DNA from: Kordia sp.
GTDB lineage: Bacteria; Bacteroidota; Bacteroidia; Flavobacteriales; Flavobacteriaceae
Direction of reading: 5' to 3'
NCBI GenBank assembly: GCA_002733415.1
Contig: NVVR01000066.1
Location: 1 to 61,406 of the forward strand
Length of the DNA: 61,406 bases
This document shows, in pieces, positions 26,205 through 34,283 of this stretch; positions within the stretch are counted from its first letter, which is position 1; the number at the start of each line of letters is the position of its first letter. Both the position numbers and the translations under genes were made by a program. The notes beneath the pieces were generated by a model that had not been told where the DNA came from, made no database searches, and saw only the letters and a list, made by a program, of their open reading frames with translations.

Positions 26205-26663
26205 ACTATACAAGGACGTAGGCCATTTTGGTGCTGTTGTAAGCACTGTTGGTGTTTATGAATATGCCAATTTCACCGAAATGACTGAAGAACAATGGAT
26301 GAGTACCATTTCAAGTAAAATGATGGTACAAATTAATATTGTACGTATAGGACAAGAATACATCGCAGATAACGGCTCTTTCACATTAATTACAGGAATT
26401 ATAAATGTCAAACCAATTCCCTTGCTATCGCTGATGCAACAACTAGTGGAGCAATTGATACATTTGTTAAATGTGTTGCACTTGTAATGCCAAGAGGTAT
26501 CCGAATAAACTCTATAAACCCAACTGTTTTAGAAGAGGCTTTGGATGTATATGGAGAAATGATGTCTGGTTTTCAACCTGTTCCTGGTGCTTTAGTAGGA
26601 AAAGCATTTGAACGCTCAGTAGATGGATTTATCACAGATCAAGTTCTTTATGTTAATGCCTAA
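26205..26663 (+). pseudogene. Short-chain dehydrogenase (SDR) remnant, 5-prime truncated
   Basis: The fragment begins inside the Rossmann fold (AVVSTVGVYEYANFTEMTEE) and continues with IADNGSFTLITGII (active-site Ser region). It then changes frame near 26405 and continues as AIADATTSGAIDTFVKCVAL, MPRGIRINSINPTVL and a C-terminus ending QVLYVNA. The N-terminal nucleotide-binding motif is missing and the transposase start lies just upstream. The gene ends 17 bp before the left box of site M, the normal position for a cassette gene in this array. Confidence 0.7.
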
Positions 26664-26680
26664 TATTAATAAAAACTACC

Positions 26681-26864
26681 GCCAACAATGTATATAAAAC
26701 ATAGGGCGTTTGATGCTAATCCAAACGCCTTTTCTTATTTACAAAGTCCACCAAATATAAAATTTGGCGTTTACCATAAAAGCAAAATACTTATATTTGG
26801 CTAAGTACAAGATTGAAAACCTTGTGCTTTCTACTGCCCTACTTGTCATATACTAACCGTTCAC
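26681..26864 (+). repeat. attC-like recombination site (site M), array boundary
   Basis: Outer left box GCCAAC (26681-26686), inner left GTATAT (26690-26695), inner right ATATAC (26848-26853), a perfect pair, and outer right GTTCAC (26859-26864). The stem ACCAAATAtaaaATTTGG (about 26751-26766) corresponds to the central hairpin of site E. The right half overlaps the stop codon of the DUF2797 gene, so the bases after the presumed cut appear to be ordinary chromosome. Confidence 0.55.
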
Positions 26865-27650
26865 CTCCAAATGCACCACCAACCCTTCATTATTACGAAC
26901 GTTAAAAACCGTATTGTCTTCAAATATCAGATACTGCCCTTTTATCCCTTTTAGTACCCCATAAAATTCAGGAGTTTTAGTAAGATTTAAACTTTTAACC
27001 TTAACAGGGTATTGCTCAACTGGAAAGTTTAAATTTAAAACAGATTCATCTTCTAAAACATATTGCTGTACTTCTGCTGGTAAAAACTGTTTTAAATCAT
27101 TTTTAACCTGAATTAAATCAGCTTCTGAAATTTCATTTTTAAGCATTGCTCTCCAATTTGTTTTATCGGCTACATGATTTTTTAAAGCAACCTCAGCAAT
27201 TCCTGCTAAGTACCTATTAGGAGCTTCTACTATCGACAACGCCTGAACCGCTCCTTGATCAATCCAACGTGTAGGCACTTGTGTTTTACGCGTTACTCCT
27301 ACTTTTACAGTACTACTCAATGCCAAATACACAATATGTGGTGTTAATTGTACACGTTGTTCATACTCCAAATCTCTATCAGCAATTCCTAAATGTGCTG
27401 TCGATTTTTCTGGATGCATAATCCACTCTCCTGCCTGAGGTGCGTCAAAAAAACACGCTTTACAAAACCCTTGTCTGTAAATTTCTTTATTTTTCGCACA
27501 GCTCATACACTGGTATTTTTCGAAAGAAATACTGATGTTTTTACCCAATAACTGGTTCACGTTCAACACATCATTATCAAAAACCATATAATACTGAATT
27601 GTATCTTGTAAATCGGTTTGCATTTTCTGTAAAACACCTTTGTATTGCAT
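26853..27650 (-). CDS. DUF2797 domain protein
   Basis: A 265-residue cytoplasmic protein with a zinc-binding segment CMSCAKNKEIYRQGFCKACF (four Cys, around residues 43-62) followed by the conserved DLEYEQRVQLTPHIVYLALS and the VGVTRKTQVPTRWIDQGA stretch. That stretch resembles the GIY-YIG type core, a relation noted for this family; biochemical function is not established. It is a normal single-copy flavobacterial gene. Its last codons and stop lie within attC-like site M, and it is divergent from the GH3-like gene with 43 bp between starts. Confidence 0.8.
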   Translation of the reverse strand: MQYKGVLQKMQTDLQDTIQYYMVFDNDVLNVNQLLGKNISISFEKYQCMSCAKNKEIYRQGFCKACFFDAPQAGEWIMHPEKSTAHLGIADRDLEYEQRVQLTPHIVYLALSSTVKVGVTRKTQVPTRWIDQGAVQALSIVEAPNRYLAGIAEVALKNHVADKTNWRAMLKNEISEADLIQVKNDLKQFLPAEVQQYVLEDESVLNLNFPVEQYPVKVKSLNLTKTPEFYGVLKGIKGQYLIFEDNTVFNVRNNEGLVVHLEVNG

Positions 27651-27693
27651 ATCAATATTTTTATGTAAATTTAGGGTTAAAGATAAATTATTT

Positions 27694-29214
27694 ATGACAA
27701 TTCCGTTAGTAAATTCTGTAGTCTCTTGGTTTTTGAAAAAACGAATTCACCAAATAGAGTTCTTTTCAAAATACCCAAATGAAGTACAGCACGAATTGCT
27801 TTTTAATTTATTACAACAAGCCAAAAACACTACTTTTGGTAAAGAGCATGGTTTTTCTTCTATTAGAACATATGAAGATTTTATTGCGCGAGTACCCGTA
27901 ATTAGTTACGAGGAAATGGAACCTTTAATAGCACAATCCCGTAAAGGAGAACAACAATTATTTTGGGACACCCCAATAAAATGGTTTGCGAAATCTAGCG
28001 GAACTACTAATGCAAAAAGTAAATTCATTCCAGTAAGTCAAGAATCATTAGACGATTGTCACTATAGAGGAAGTAAGGATTTATTATGCCTATACCTAAA
28101 CAACAATGAAGACTCACAACTCTTTACAGGAAAAGGGTTGCGCTTGGGAGGAAGTAAAGAATTATATCAGGAAAACGGAACCGTTTTCGGCGATTTATCT
28201 GCCATACTAATTGACAACATGCCTTTTTGGGCAGAGTTTAGCTCCACTCCCAGTAATAAAGTTTCCTTAATGGACAACTGGGAAACCAAGTTACAGGCAA
28301 TTGTAGACGAAACGATCACCGAAAATGTTACGAGTTTAGCAGGTGTCCCATCTTGGATGCTAGTACTATTAAATCAGGTATTGGAAACTACTCAAACCAA
28401 ACACCTATTAGACGTTTGGGAAAACTTAGAAGTTTATTTTCACGGAGGGGTTAGCTTTGAACCTTACAGAGATCAGTACAAAAATCTACTTCCAAAAAGC
28501 GATTTTAAATATTACGAAATATACAATGCCTCGGAAGGGTTCTTCGCTATTCAAGATAGAAATGATTCTTCTGAATTATTGTTAATGCTTGACTATGGTA
28601 TTTTTTATGAGTTTTCTGCAATGGACACCTATGGAACAAGTCAACAAAAAATGATCCCTCTAAGCGAAGTAGGTATAAATGTGAACTATGCGGTAATCAT
28701 TACTACAAATGCTGGTTTATGGCGTTATAAAATAGGTGACACGGTACGTTTTACCTCAACTAATCCGTATCGAATTAAAGTCACTGGAAGAACCAAGCAT
28801 CATATCAATGTTTTTGGGGAAGAATTAATGATTGAAAATACCGATGAAGCATTGAGAATTGCGTGTGCTAAAACTAATTCTGAAATTAAAGAATATACTG
28901 CTGCTCCTATTTTCATGAACGGAAAAGACAAAGGTGCTCATGAATGGTTGATTGAATTTAAAAGAGCTCCAGAGAGCATGGAATACTTTTCGGAATTATT
29001 AGACAATGCTTTGAAATCGTTAAATTCTGATTATGAAGCAAAGCGTTTTAATAACATTACATTAAATCATCCTACCCTTCATTCTGCAAAACCTAATTTA
29101 TTTTACAATTGGTTAAAACATAACAGTAAGCTTGGTGGCCAAAATAAAATTGCACGGTTATCTAATTCTAGAAATTTTATTGAAGAACTATTAAATAATA
29201 ATAATAATCAATAG
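27694..29214 (+). CDS. GH3 auxin-responsive-promoter family protein (acyl-adenylate amidosynthetase-like)
   Basis: About 506 residues; I take the ATG at 27694 rather than an earlier in-frame one because the family begins with VNSVVSWFLKKR. The ATP/AMP-binding motif is SSGTTNAKSKFIPVS, later followed by YNASEGFF and LWRYKIGDTVRF, the three signature motifs of the GH3 adenylating fold. Plant GH3 enzymes join amino acids to jasmonate or auxin; in flavobacteria this is a near-universal gene of unknown substrate. It starts close to the divergent DUF2797 start, so the two share an upstream region. Confidence 0.85.
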   Translation: MTIPLVNSVVSWFLKKRIHQIEFFSKYPNEVQHELLFNLLQQAKNTTFGKEHGFSSIRTYEDFIARVPVISYEEMEPLIAQSRKGEQQLFWDTPIKWFAKSSGTTNAKSKFIPVSQESLDDCHYRGSKDLLCLYLNNNEDSQLFTGKGLRLGGSKELYQENGTVFGDLSAILIDNMPFWAEFSSTPSNKVSLMDNWETKLQAIVDETITENVTSLAGVPSWMLVLLNQVLETTQTKHLLDVWENLEVYFHGGVSFEPYRDQYKNLLPKSDFKYYEIYNASEGFFAIQDRNDSSELLLMLDYGIFYEFSAMDTYGTSQQKMIPLSEVGINVNYAVIITTNAGLWRYKIGDTVRFTSTNPYRIKVTGRTKHHINVFGEELMIENTDEALRIACAKTNSEIKEYTAAPIFMNGKDKGAHEWLIEFKRAPESMEYFSELLDNALKSLNSDYEAKRFNNITLNHPTLHSAKPNLFYNWLKHNSKLGGQNKIARLSNSRNFIEELLNNNNNQ

Positions 29215-29225
29215 TAATATTTCCT

Positions 29226-29262
29226 CTCATCCTAACCTTCTCCCTCTGGAGAAGGGATATTA
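29226..29262. terminator. Hairpin between convergent genes
   Basis: Stem CCTTCTCC/GGAGAAGG with a CTCT loop, followed on the + strand by ATATTATTTT. It lies between the convergent GH3-like and epimerase genes and probably ends both transcripts. Confidence 0.45.
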
Positions 29263-30264
29263 TTTTCTATTAAAAAAAATTCCCGTTTTTTCAATACTTT
29301 CTTTAACAGAAATAAATTCAACACCAACAGCTTTTTTAATTTTTGAAGCATCATAATTTAACTGTTTAAAAGCAGAATTGATATTAGCTTTAAAAACACT
29401 CCTTTTTCTTCCAGAAATAAAACTTAATAGTTTATCGATTTGTAAATAGCATAATAATTGCCATCGTTTAACTTCTTTTAATTCTTTTTTACCTCCTACT
29501 ACACCTATAATATTTTGTATCAATTTTTTGTAGGTTATATTTTCAGAAACTACTATAAACTGCTCATTGACAATTTCAGAGCCCATCAACTTTACCATTG
29601 ATTCAGTTATATCATTTACATCAACAACTCCAACAGTCCCAGAAGTATAATAATGAAATCCCTTTGAAACTTTAGTAAAAATATCTCCAGTCCCTGAATC
29701 CCATACCCCAGGACCTAATATTACTCCTGGCTGAACAACTACTGCATTTAATCCTTCTTGCGTACCACGCCAAACTTCTAACTCAGCATCATACTTTGTA
29801 ATCGCATAAATGTTTTGAGTATTGTTTTCCGGGTTCCATGGCGTATCCTCAGTAATTGGTTTTTTCAAATCCCCTCCTAATGTCGCTATAGAACTTATAT
29901 GACACAATTTAGACACCTTATTACTCAAGCATAAATTCACAATATTTGCAGTGCCAACGACATTTACTTGTCTAGATTGGTTATAATTTTTTGGGTTGAA
30001 TGATAAATCTGCTGCACAATGGTATACTTGGTTTATATTATCAAAAGCAATATCTAACGCAGGAACATCGGTAATATCAGCATTAACCCATTCAATTTTA
30101 TCAAATAGAATAGCTGATGTTTCTGAATAATATGAAAATATTCTTTTAATTGCTTCAAATTTTGAAGTATCTCTATAAACCGCCCTCACACTGTTTCCTT
30201 GAGCAACTAGTCTATATAACAAATGCGCCCCTAATAATCCTGTTCCTCCAGTTACTAAAATCAT
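29260..30264 (-). CDS. NAD(P)-dependent epimerase/dehydratase (extended SDR)
   Basis: A 334-residue extended short-chain dehydrogenase. The cofactor motif TGGTGLLG lies at residues 5-12, ADLSFNP near 85, the SSIA stretch near 120, and the active-site YAITKYDAE with Tyr-Lys spaced by three (about 150-158). The substrate-binding part contains VVQPGVILGPG. Members act on nucleotide sugars, flavonoids or steroids, so the substrate is undetermined. The gene is in a core region, convergent with the GH3-like gene and divergent from tyrS. Confidence 0.82.
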   Translation of the reverse strand: MILVTGGTGLLGAHLLYRLVAQGNSVRAVYRDTSKFEAIKRIFSYYSETSAILFDKIEWVNADITDVPALDIAFDNINQVYHCAADLSFNPKNYNQSRQVNVVGTANIVNLCLSNKVSKLCHISSIATLGGDLKKPITEDTPWNPENNTQNIYAITKYDAELEVWRGTQEGLNAVVVQPGVILGPGVWDSGTGDIFTKVSKGFHYYTSGTVGVVDVNDITESMVKLMGSEIVNEQFIVVSENITYKKLIQNIIGVVGGKKELKEVKRWQLLCYLQIDKLLSFISGRKRSVFKANINSAFKQLNYDASKIKKAVGVEFISVKESIEKTGIFFNRK

Positions 30265-30298
30265 AAAGCCAAATTAGTCTTTTTTCATTTTATACAAT

Positions 30299-30306
30299 TA
30301 TATTTG
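30299..30306 (+). promoter_or_regulatory. Promoter -7 box of tyrS
   Basis: TATATTTG matches TAnnTTTG and lies 21 bp before the tyrS start codon, implying a very short leader without a T-box or other riboswitch. Confidence 0.5.
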
Positions 30307-30326
30307 CTTAAATTTTAGTTGAAAAC

Positions 30327-31619
30327 ATGATGAATTTTGTAGAAGAATTGCGTTGGAGAGGAATGCTCCATGATATTATGCCAGAAACAGAAGAGATGCT
30401 TTTAAAAGAATCTACTGCTGGTTATATTGGATTTGATCCAACTGGGGAGTCTTTACACATTGGTAGTTTAGTGCCAATTATTATTTTAATGCATTTCCAA
30501 AATGCAGGACACACCCCTGTTGCTTTAGTTGGTGGTGCCACTGGTATGATTGGTGATCCTTCTGGAAAATCTGCTGAACGTAATTTATTAAACGAAGAAA
30601 CTCTAGCGAAGAACATTGCTGGAATCAGAAGTCAGTTAGAACGTTTTATCGATTTCAATTCTGATATTCCTAACAAAGCTAAATTGGTAAATAATTACGA
30701 TTGGATGAAAGAGTATTCATTCATCGATTTTGCTCGTGATATTGGTAAGCATATTACTGTAAATTACATGATGTCGAAGGAATCTGTAAAGAAACGTTTA
30801 GGTGCTGAATCAAAAGTTGGAATGTCATTTACTGAATTTACCTACCAATTATTTCAAGGATACGATTTCTTACATTTATATAGAGAGATGAATTGTAAAA
30901 TTCAAATGGGAGGAAGTGACCAATGGGGAAACATTACTACTGGTACTGAATTAGTACGTCGTGTTGCTGGAGGAAAAGCCTATGCTATGACTTGTCCATT
31001 AATTACTAAAGCTGATGGAACTAAATTCGGGAAAACCGAAGGAGGGAATATCTGGCTAGACAGACAGAGAACTTCACCATATAAATTCTATCAATACTGG
31101 TTAAATGCTTCAGATGAAGATGCTGAAAAGTATATCAAAATATTTACCTTCTTAGATAAAGATACTATTGATGCATTGATTACTGAACATAAAGAAACAC
31201 CACATTTACGTTTATTACAAAAAAGAGTTGCTGAAGAAGTAACTACTATGGTGCACTCTAAAGAAGATTTAGACAATGCTATAAAAGCGTCAAACATCTT
31301 GTTTGGAAAATCTACTTCAGAGGACTTAAAAACACTAGATGAACAGACGTTTTTAGATGTGTTTGATGGAGTTGCACAAGCGGAAGTTTCTCGTGAAGAT
31401 ATTGACAACGGTCTGGATATGATTGGAGCTTTAGCATCCAAGACTGGATTTTTAAAATCTAATGGAGATGCACGGAGAGCTTTAAAAGAAAATGCAATTT
31501 CTGTTAACAAGGAAAAAGTTAAAGAAGATTTTTCTATTACATCTGCTGACTTAATTAATGACAAGTTTGTGCTATTACAACGTGGTAAGAAAAACTACTA
31601 TGTAGTTGTTGTAAAGTAA
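30327..31619 (+). CDS. tyrS: Tyrosyl-tRNA synthetase
   Basis: A 430-residue class I aminoacyl-tRNA synthetase that charges tRNA-Tyr. The HIGH signature appears as HIGSL near residue 42, the tyrosine pocket as [12 protein letters not shown] and [10 protein letters not shown], the KMSKS loop as KFGKTEGG near 233-240, and the C-terminal S4-like RNA-binding domain covers about 360-430 ([17 protein letters not shown]). Length and layout match the bacterial TyrRS family. A strong intrinsic terminator follows. Core gene; no anomaly seen. Confidence 0.97.
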   Translation: MMNFVEELRWRGMLHDIMPETEEMLLKESTAGYIGFDPTGESLHIGSLVPIIILMHFQNAGHTPVALVGGATGMIGDPSGKSAERNLLNEETLAKNIAGIRSQLERFIDFNSDIPNKAKLVNNYDWMKEYSFIDFARDIGKHITVNYMMSKESVKKRLGAESKVGMSFTEFTYQLFQGYDFLHLYREMNCKIQMGGSDQWGNITTGTELVRRVAGGKAYAMTCPLITKADGTKFGKTEGGNIWLDRQRTSPYKFYQYWLNASDEDAEKYIKIFTFLDKDTIDALITEHKETPHLRLLQKRVAEEVTTMVHSKEDLDNAIKASNILFGKSTSEDLKTLDEQTFLDVFDGVAQAEVSREDIDNGLDMIGALASKTGFLKSNGDARRALKENAISVNKEKVKEDFSITSADLINDKFVLLQRGKKNYYVVVVK

Positions 31620-31640
31620 CTGACAATACATATTTATACT

Positions 31641-31680
31641 AAAAGGCTTTACCAAACTACAGGTAAAGCCTTTTGTTTTT
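31641..31680 (+). terminator. tyrS intrinsic terminator
   Basis: Perfect 13-bp stem AAAAGGCTTTACC/GGTAAAGCCTTTT with an 8-nt loop and trailing T-rich run, 21 bp after the tyrS stop. Confidence 0.8.
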
Positions 31681-31689
31681 ATTTGAGAC

Positions 31690-32040
31690 AGTACATCAGT
31701 CCAAAATACTATCATATCGAGCGTAGTCGATATACTCGATACAATTTTTTATCAAAAATAACTAGCCGTTAACAAATTTATATTTTCATCGTCAGTTCTA
31801 GTGGTTTTCATATAGTGAAACGGAGTGAAAACTAGCCTGCCCTCAGCTTGATTGAGAGCAGGCTAGTCCTTCTCTATACAAATTCTATTCATTCCAATCG
31901 TAAAATTCACTCGAAGTGACGTACTCTGAAAGTGAGTTACATTCGATTGTGTGACTTCTCGTGCCGATAGCCAGCGGTAGCGCTCGAAGTGACAGTACAA
32001 GAATTTTGTTTCGAAATTGAGTAGTCTACTTAATACCCCA
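31690..32040. repeat. Intergenic hairpin cluster, no gene
   Basis: Several nested palindromes lie in this gap: TATCGAGCGTAGTCGATA near 31715-31732, CTAGTGGTTTTCA paired with TGAAAACTAG (about 31799-31846), and CTAGCCTGC...GCAGGCTAG with CTC/GAG inside (about 31834-31875). Then a run of motifs built on ACTTCGAGTGA-like words (about 31905-31995). It looks like a small worn intergenic repeat element; no ORF is supported. Confidence 0.45.
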
Positions 32041-32055
32041 TACAGATTTTAAACA

Positions 32056-32691
32056 TCACTTTTTTGCATCGCTCATTTCTTTTTCCAAATGATCTAAATA
32101 CAGTATTCCGTTTAAATGATCTATTTCATGTTGAAAAATCACCGCCGTAAAGGCTTCTATCATTTCTTTATGATGTGTTCCATCCATTTTATCATATTCC
32201 ATTAATATCGCATAAGCACGAGTTTTAATAGTATCACTTCTATCTGGAATTGACAGACAACCTTCAACACAATCTTGTTTCTTATCAGTATACTTTACTA
32301 TTCTAGGATTCAAATACACTTCAAAAGGAAACCCTTCCTTATCGAAACGTTGCACCCAAATAATATTTTTCAACACACCTACTTGTGGAGCAGCAATACC
32401 CACGCCCATTGAAATACTATCCCGAACCGTTCTGTATAATCTATTTACAAAATGTTTTAACGCTATGTTATTAGGATCAGCTATTACCCTTTTACATTTC
32501 GTTCGTAATACTATTGAATCTTTTATATTGTTAATCTTCAATACACGCATCGGAAAAACACTATCCAAATCCATAATTAAGGAATGTTCTACCAAGGTAA
32601 AACCAGGTAAATTACCCTTAGCAATTTTTACTGAACTTGAACAACTCACTAACAATACTACCAACAGACTCAATGTTATCAAATACTTCAT
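32056..32691 (-). CDS. Peptide deformylase-like lipoprotein
   Basis: A 211-residue protein with a complete peptide deformylase fold and all three motifs: GVGIAAPQVG (96-105), EGCLS (143-147, Cys145) and QHEIDHLNG (187-195, His188 and His192). These carry the metal ligands and the catalytic Glu. Unusually, it starts with a lipoprotein signal peptide (lipobox LVSC, Cys17), which would place the domain outside the cytoplasm, where formyl-methionine removal from nascent chains does not occur. Its function is therefore uncertain: an extracytoplasmic metal-dependent peptidase or amidase is possible. A separate housekeeping def gene is expected elsewhere. Confidence 0.85.
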   Translation of the reverse strand: MKYLITLSLLVVLLVSCSSSVKIAKGNLPGFTLVEHSLIMDLDSVFPMRVLKINNIKDSIVLRTKCKRVIADPNNIALKHFVNRLYRTVRDSISMGVGIAAPQVGVLKNIIWVQRFDKEGFPFEVYLNPRIVKYTDKKQDCVEGCLSIPDRSDTIKTRAYAILMEYDKMDGTHHKEMIEAFTAVIFQHEIDHLNGILYLDHLEKEMSDAKK

Positions 32692-33053
32692 TCGTTTATC
32701 TTTTTTAATCCCACAAGTGGTTTAATTCCCCATCCCGATAGCTATCTAGGTGCCTAAAACGAGAAATGTTATTATGTTAATTTTTACCTCGTGTGCTTAT
32801 ACTGAGGGTATTGATTTTAAATTTCAAATATACTTTAAAAGTAGGTATATTTTTACTTTCAAAGTCCATGTAACATAATTATTAAATCAACATCAACAAT
32901 GCAAACACACGAAGTATCATATTTTGTCAGAAGCTTCACTATAGCCAATTGAAACAGGAAAATAAGCAAGCTCGATCCAAGAGGAAGAGGTCTGAAACCT
33001 AGGCTGTCGCTCTGCGATTACCCCCCGTTGGTTGAGTCAATAAAGGTGGCTAT
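32692..33053. other. Intergenic region with GC-richer block
   Basis: No supported gene. A 15-mer CATCCCGATAGCTAT at 32731-32745 recurs at 35711. From about 32950 to 33053 base composition is clearly less AT-rich than its surroundings (containing CGATCCAAGAGGAAGAGG, ACCTAGGCTGTCGCTCTGCG and ACCCCCCG). It could be a relic of a structured RNA, repeat or lost gene; I could not assign it. Confidence 0.35.
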
Positions 33054-33096
33054 GCCACAAAAAAAAGCCCAAAACAATAAATTGCTTTAGGCTTTA
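33054..33096 (-). terminator. Intrinsic terminator of the LuxE-like gene
   Basis: Read on the minus strand, AAAGCCTAAAGCAAT pairs with ATTGTTTTGGGCTTT through 15 positions including G-T pairs, closing a 2-nt loop, and is followed by a run of eight T. It lies 114 bp downstream of the gene's stop codon. Confidence 0.65.
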
Positions 33097-33209
33097 AACT
33101 AACTAACTTTATGAAAAAGTATACCTTCTCACTATACATAAGACGTATAAAATCTTAAAATATTACATCCGTTAAGAAACTTTAACAAATTAACCCTCTT
33201 TTTAACACT

Positions 33210-34190
33210 TTATAAAGCCATTAAATTACAACCTCTTATATCTGAATTATCAAAACGTCCTAATACTTCAAATGAACCATCGGTATCTATTTTCCCTAAA
33301 TCCTGTGTAGCAATAAAGGAACATGAATTGATATTTGCTAAATCAATTACGTTAATCCCTCCTGTTTTATTTGCTTTTTGGATACTTAACGGGTCTTCTG
33401 TATCTCTACAGAGCACTTTCATCCATGACGGGCATTCAAAAACCCCATTTCCTTTAGAATACGCTTGAGAAAGTAATTCTGTCATCCCATATTCTGAATG
33501 TATTTCTGAGACTCCAAAACCCTCTTTTAATAACTGATGCAATTCAGGACGAATAATTTCTTTACGCCTCCCTTTCATTCCTCCAGTTTCCATCACTATA
33601 GTATTATTCAATTTAAACTGATATTGTTCTATTAAATCTAACAACGCAAATGAAACTCCTATTAACAATACTTTTTGTCCAGATTGATCTAAAGCGATTA
33701 ACTTTTCGCTAATCTCATCTAAATTATCTAAATAAAAACCACTTTCAGGATGTTTTGACTTCTTTATTAAATCATCAACCATATAAATTAAGGATGACCC
33801 TTCACGCTCCAAATAAGAAGGCAACAACGCCAACACGACATAATCCTCTATAGCATTGTAAAATTGCTTAAAACCATTCAAGTAACTCTTTTCATAAATA
33901 CTTAAATCAGTTACATGATGTTTACTAGTAACTGAACCTGTTGTTCCTGAGCTACTAAAACTAATCACTGGTTTTTCAGCGCTACTAAGTATTGTACGTG
34001 TTTTAAAAAATTCGATTGGTAAAAACGGAATATCATCAACTGTTTTCACATCACTCGGATGTTTATACAACAAATCACAAAAAGAACGATATACTTTATT
34101 ATTTTCAAATTGAAACTTAAAAATAGCTAAAGCAATTGCATTAAATTCTTCTACTGATTTTATATTGAATATCTGTTCTTGAAGCATCAT
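33210..34190 (-). CDS. LuxE/PaaK-family acyl-protein synthetase-like protein
   Basis: About 326 residues from the ATG at 34190 (a TTG 15 bp further upstream is also possible). It has the AMP-binding signature SSSGTTGS near residue 100, a substrate-pocket motif around METGGMKGRR, and SEYGMTELLSQAY near 240, as in LuxE and phenylacetate-CoA ligase-like enzymes. LuxE activates fatty acids for bioluminescence, but this group is common in non-luminous flavobacteria and no other lux genes are present. Probable role: activation of a carboxylic acid in cell-envelope or secondary metabolism. Located directly downstream of serS on the same strand. Confidence 0.75.
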   Translation of the reverse strand: MMLQEQIFNIKSVEEFNAIALAIFKFQFENNKVYRSFCDLLYKHPSDVKTVDDIPFLPIEFFKTRTILSSAEKPVISFSSSGTTGSVTSKHHVTDLSIYEKSYLNGFKQFYNAIEDYVVLALLPSYLEREGSSLIYMVDDLIKKSKHPESGFYLDNLDEISEKLIALDQSGQKVLLIGVSFALLDLIEQYQFKLNNTIVMETGGMKGRRKEIIRPELHQLLKEGFGVSEIHSEYGMTELLSQAYSKGNGVFECPSWMKVLCRDTEDPLSIQKANKTGGINVIDLANINSCSFIATQDLGKIDTDGSFEVLGRFDNSDIRGCNLMAL

Positions 34191-34202
34191 AATCAAATGT
34201 AA

Positions 34203-34240
34203 CAAAAAAGCACGCTTATTAAAAGCATGCTTTTCATTAT
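34203..34240 (-). terminator. Terminator-like hairpin after serS
   Basis: On the minus strand AAAAGCATGC pairs with GCGTGCTTTT (one G-T pair) around a TTTTAATAA loop, then a T run. It lies 44 bp past the serS stop and overlaps the start region of the LuxE-like gene, so read-through may feed that gene. Confidence 0.5.
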
Positions 34241-34283
34241 TGTTTTATTCTATTTCTAAAAGAATATAAATCCCTTAGGTGTT

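Noticed and set aside
33210..34190. Part of a bioluminescence operon
   Set aside because: A LuxE-like gene and a luciferase-like (LLM) gene are both in the window, but they are 25 kb apart, and no luxC, luxD or two-subunit luciferase is seen; both families are widespread in non-luminous bacteria.
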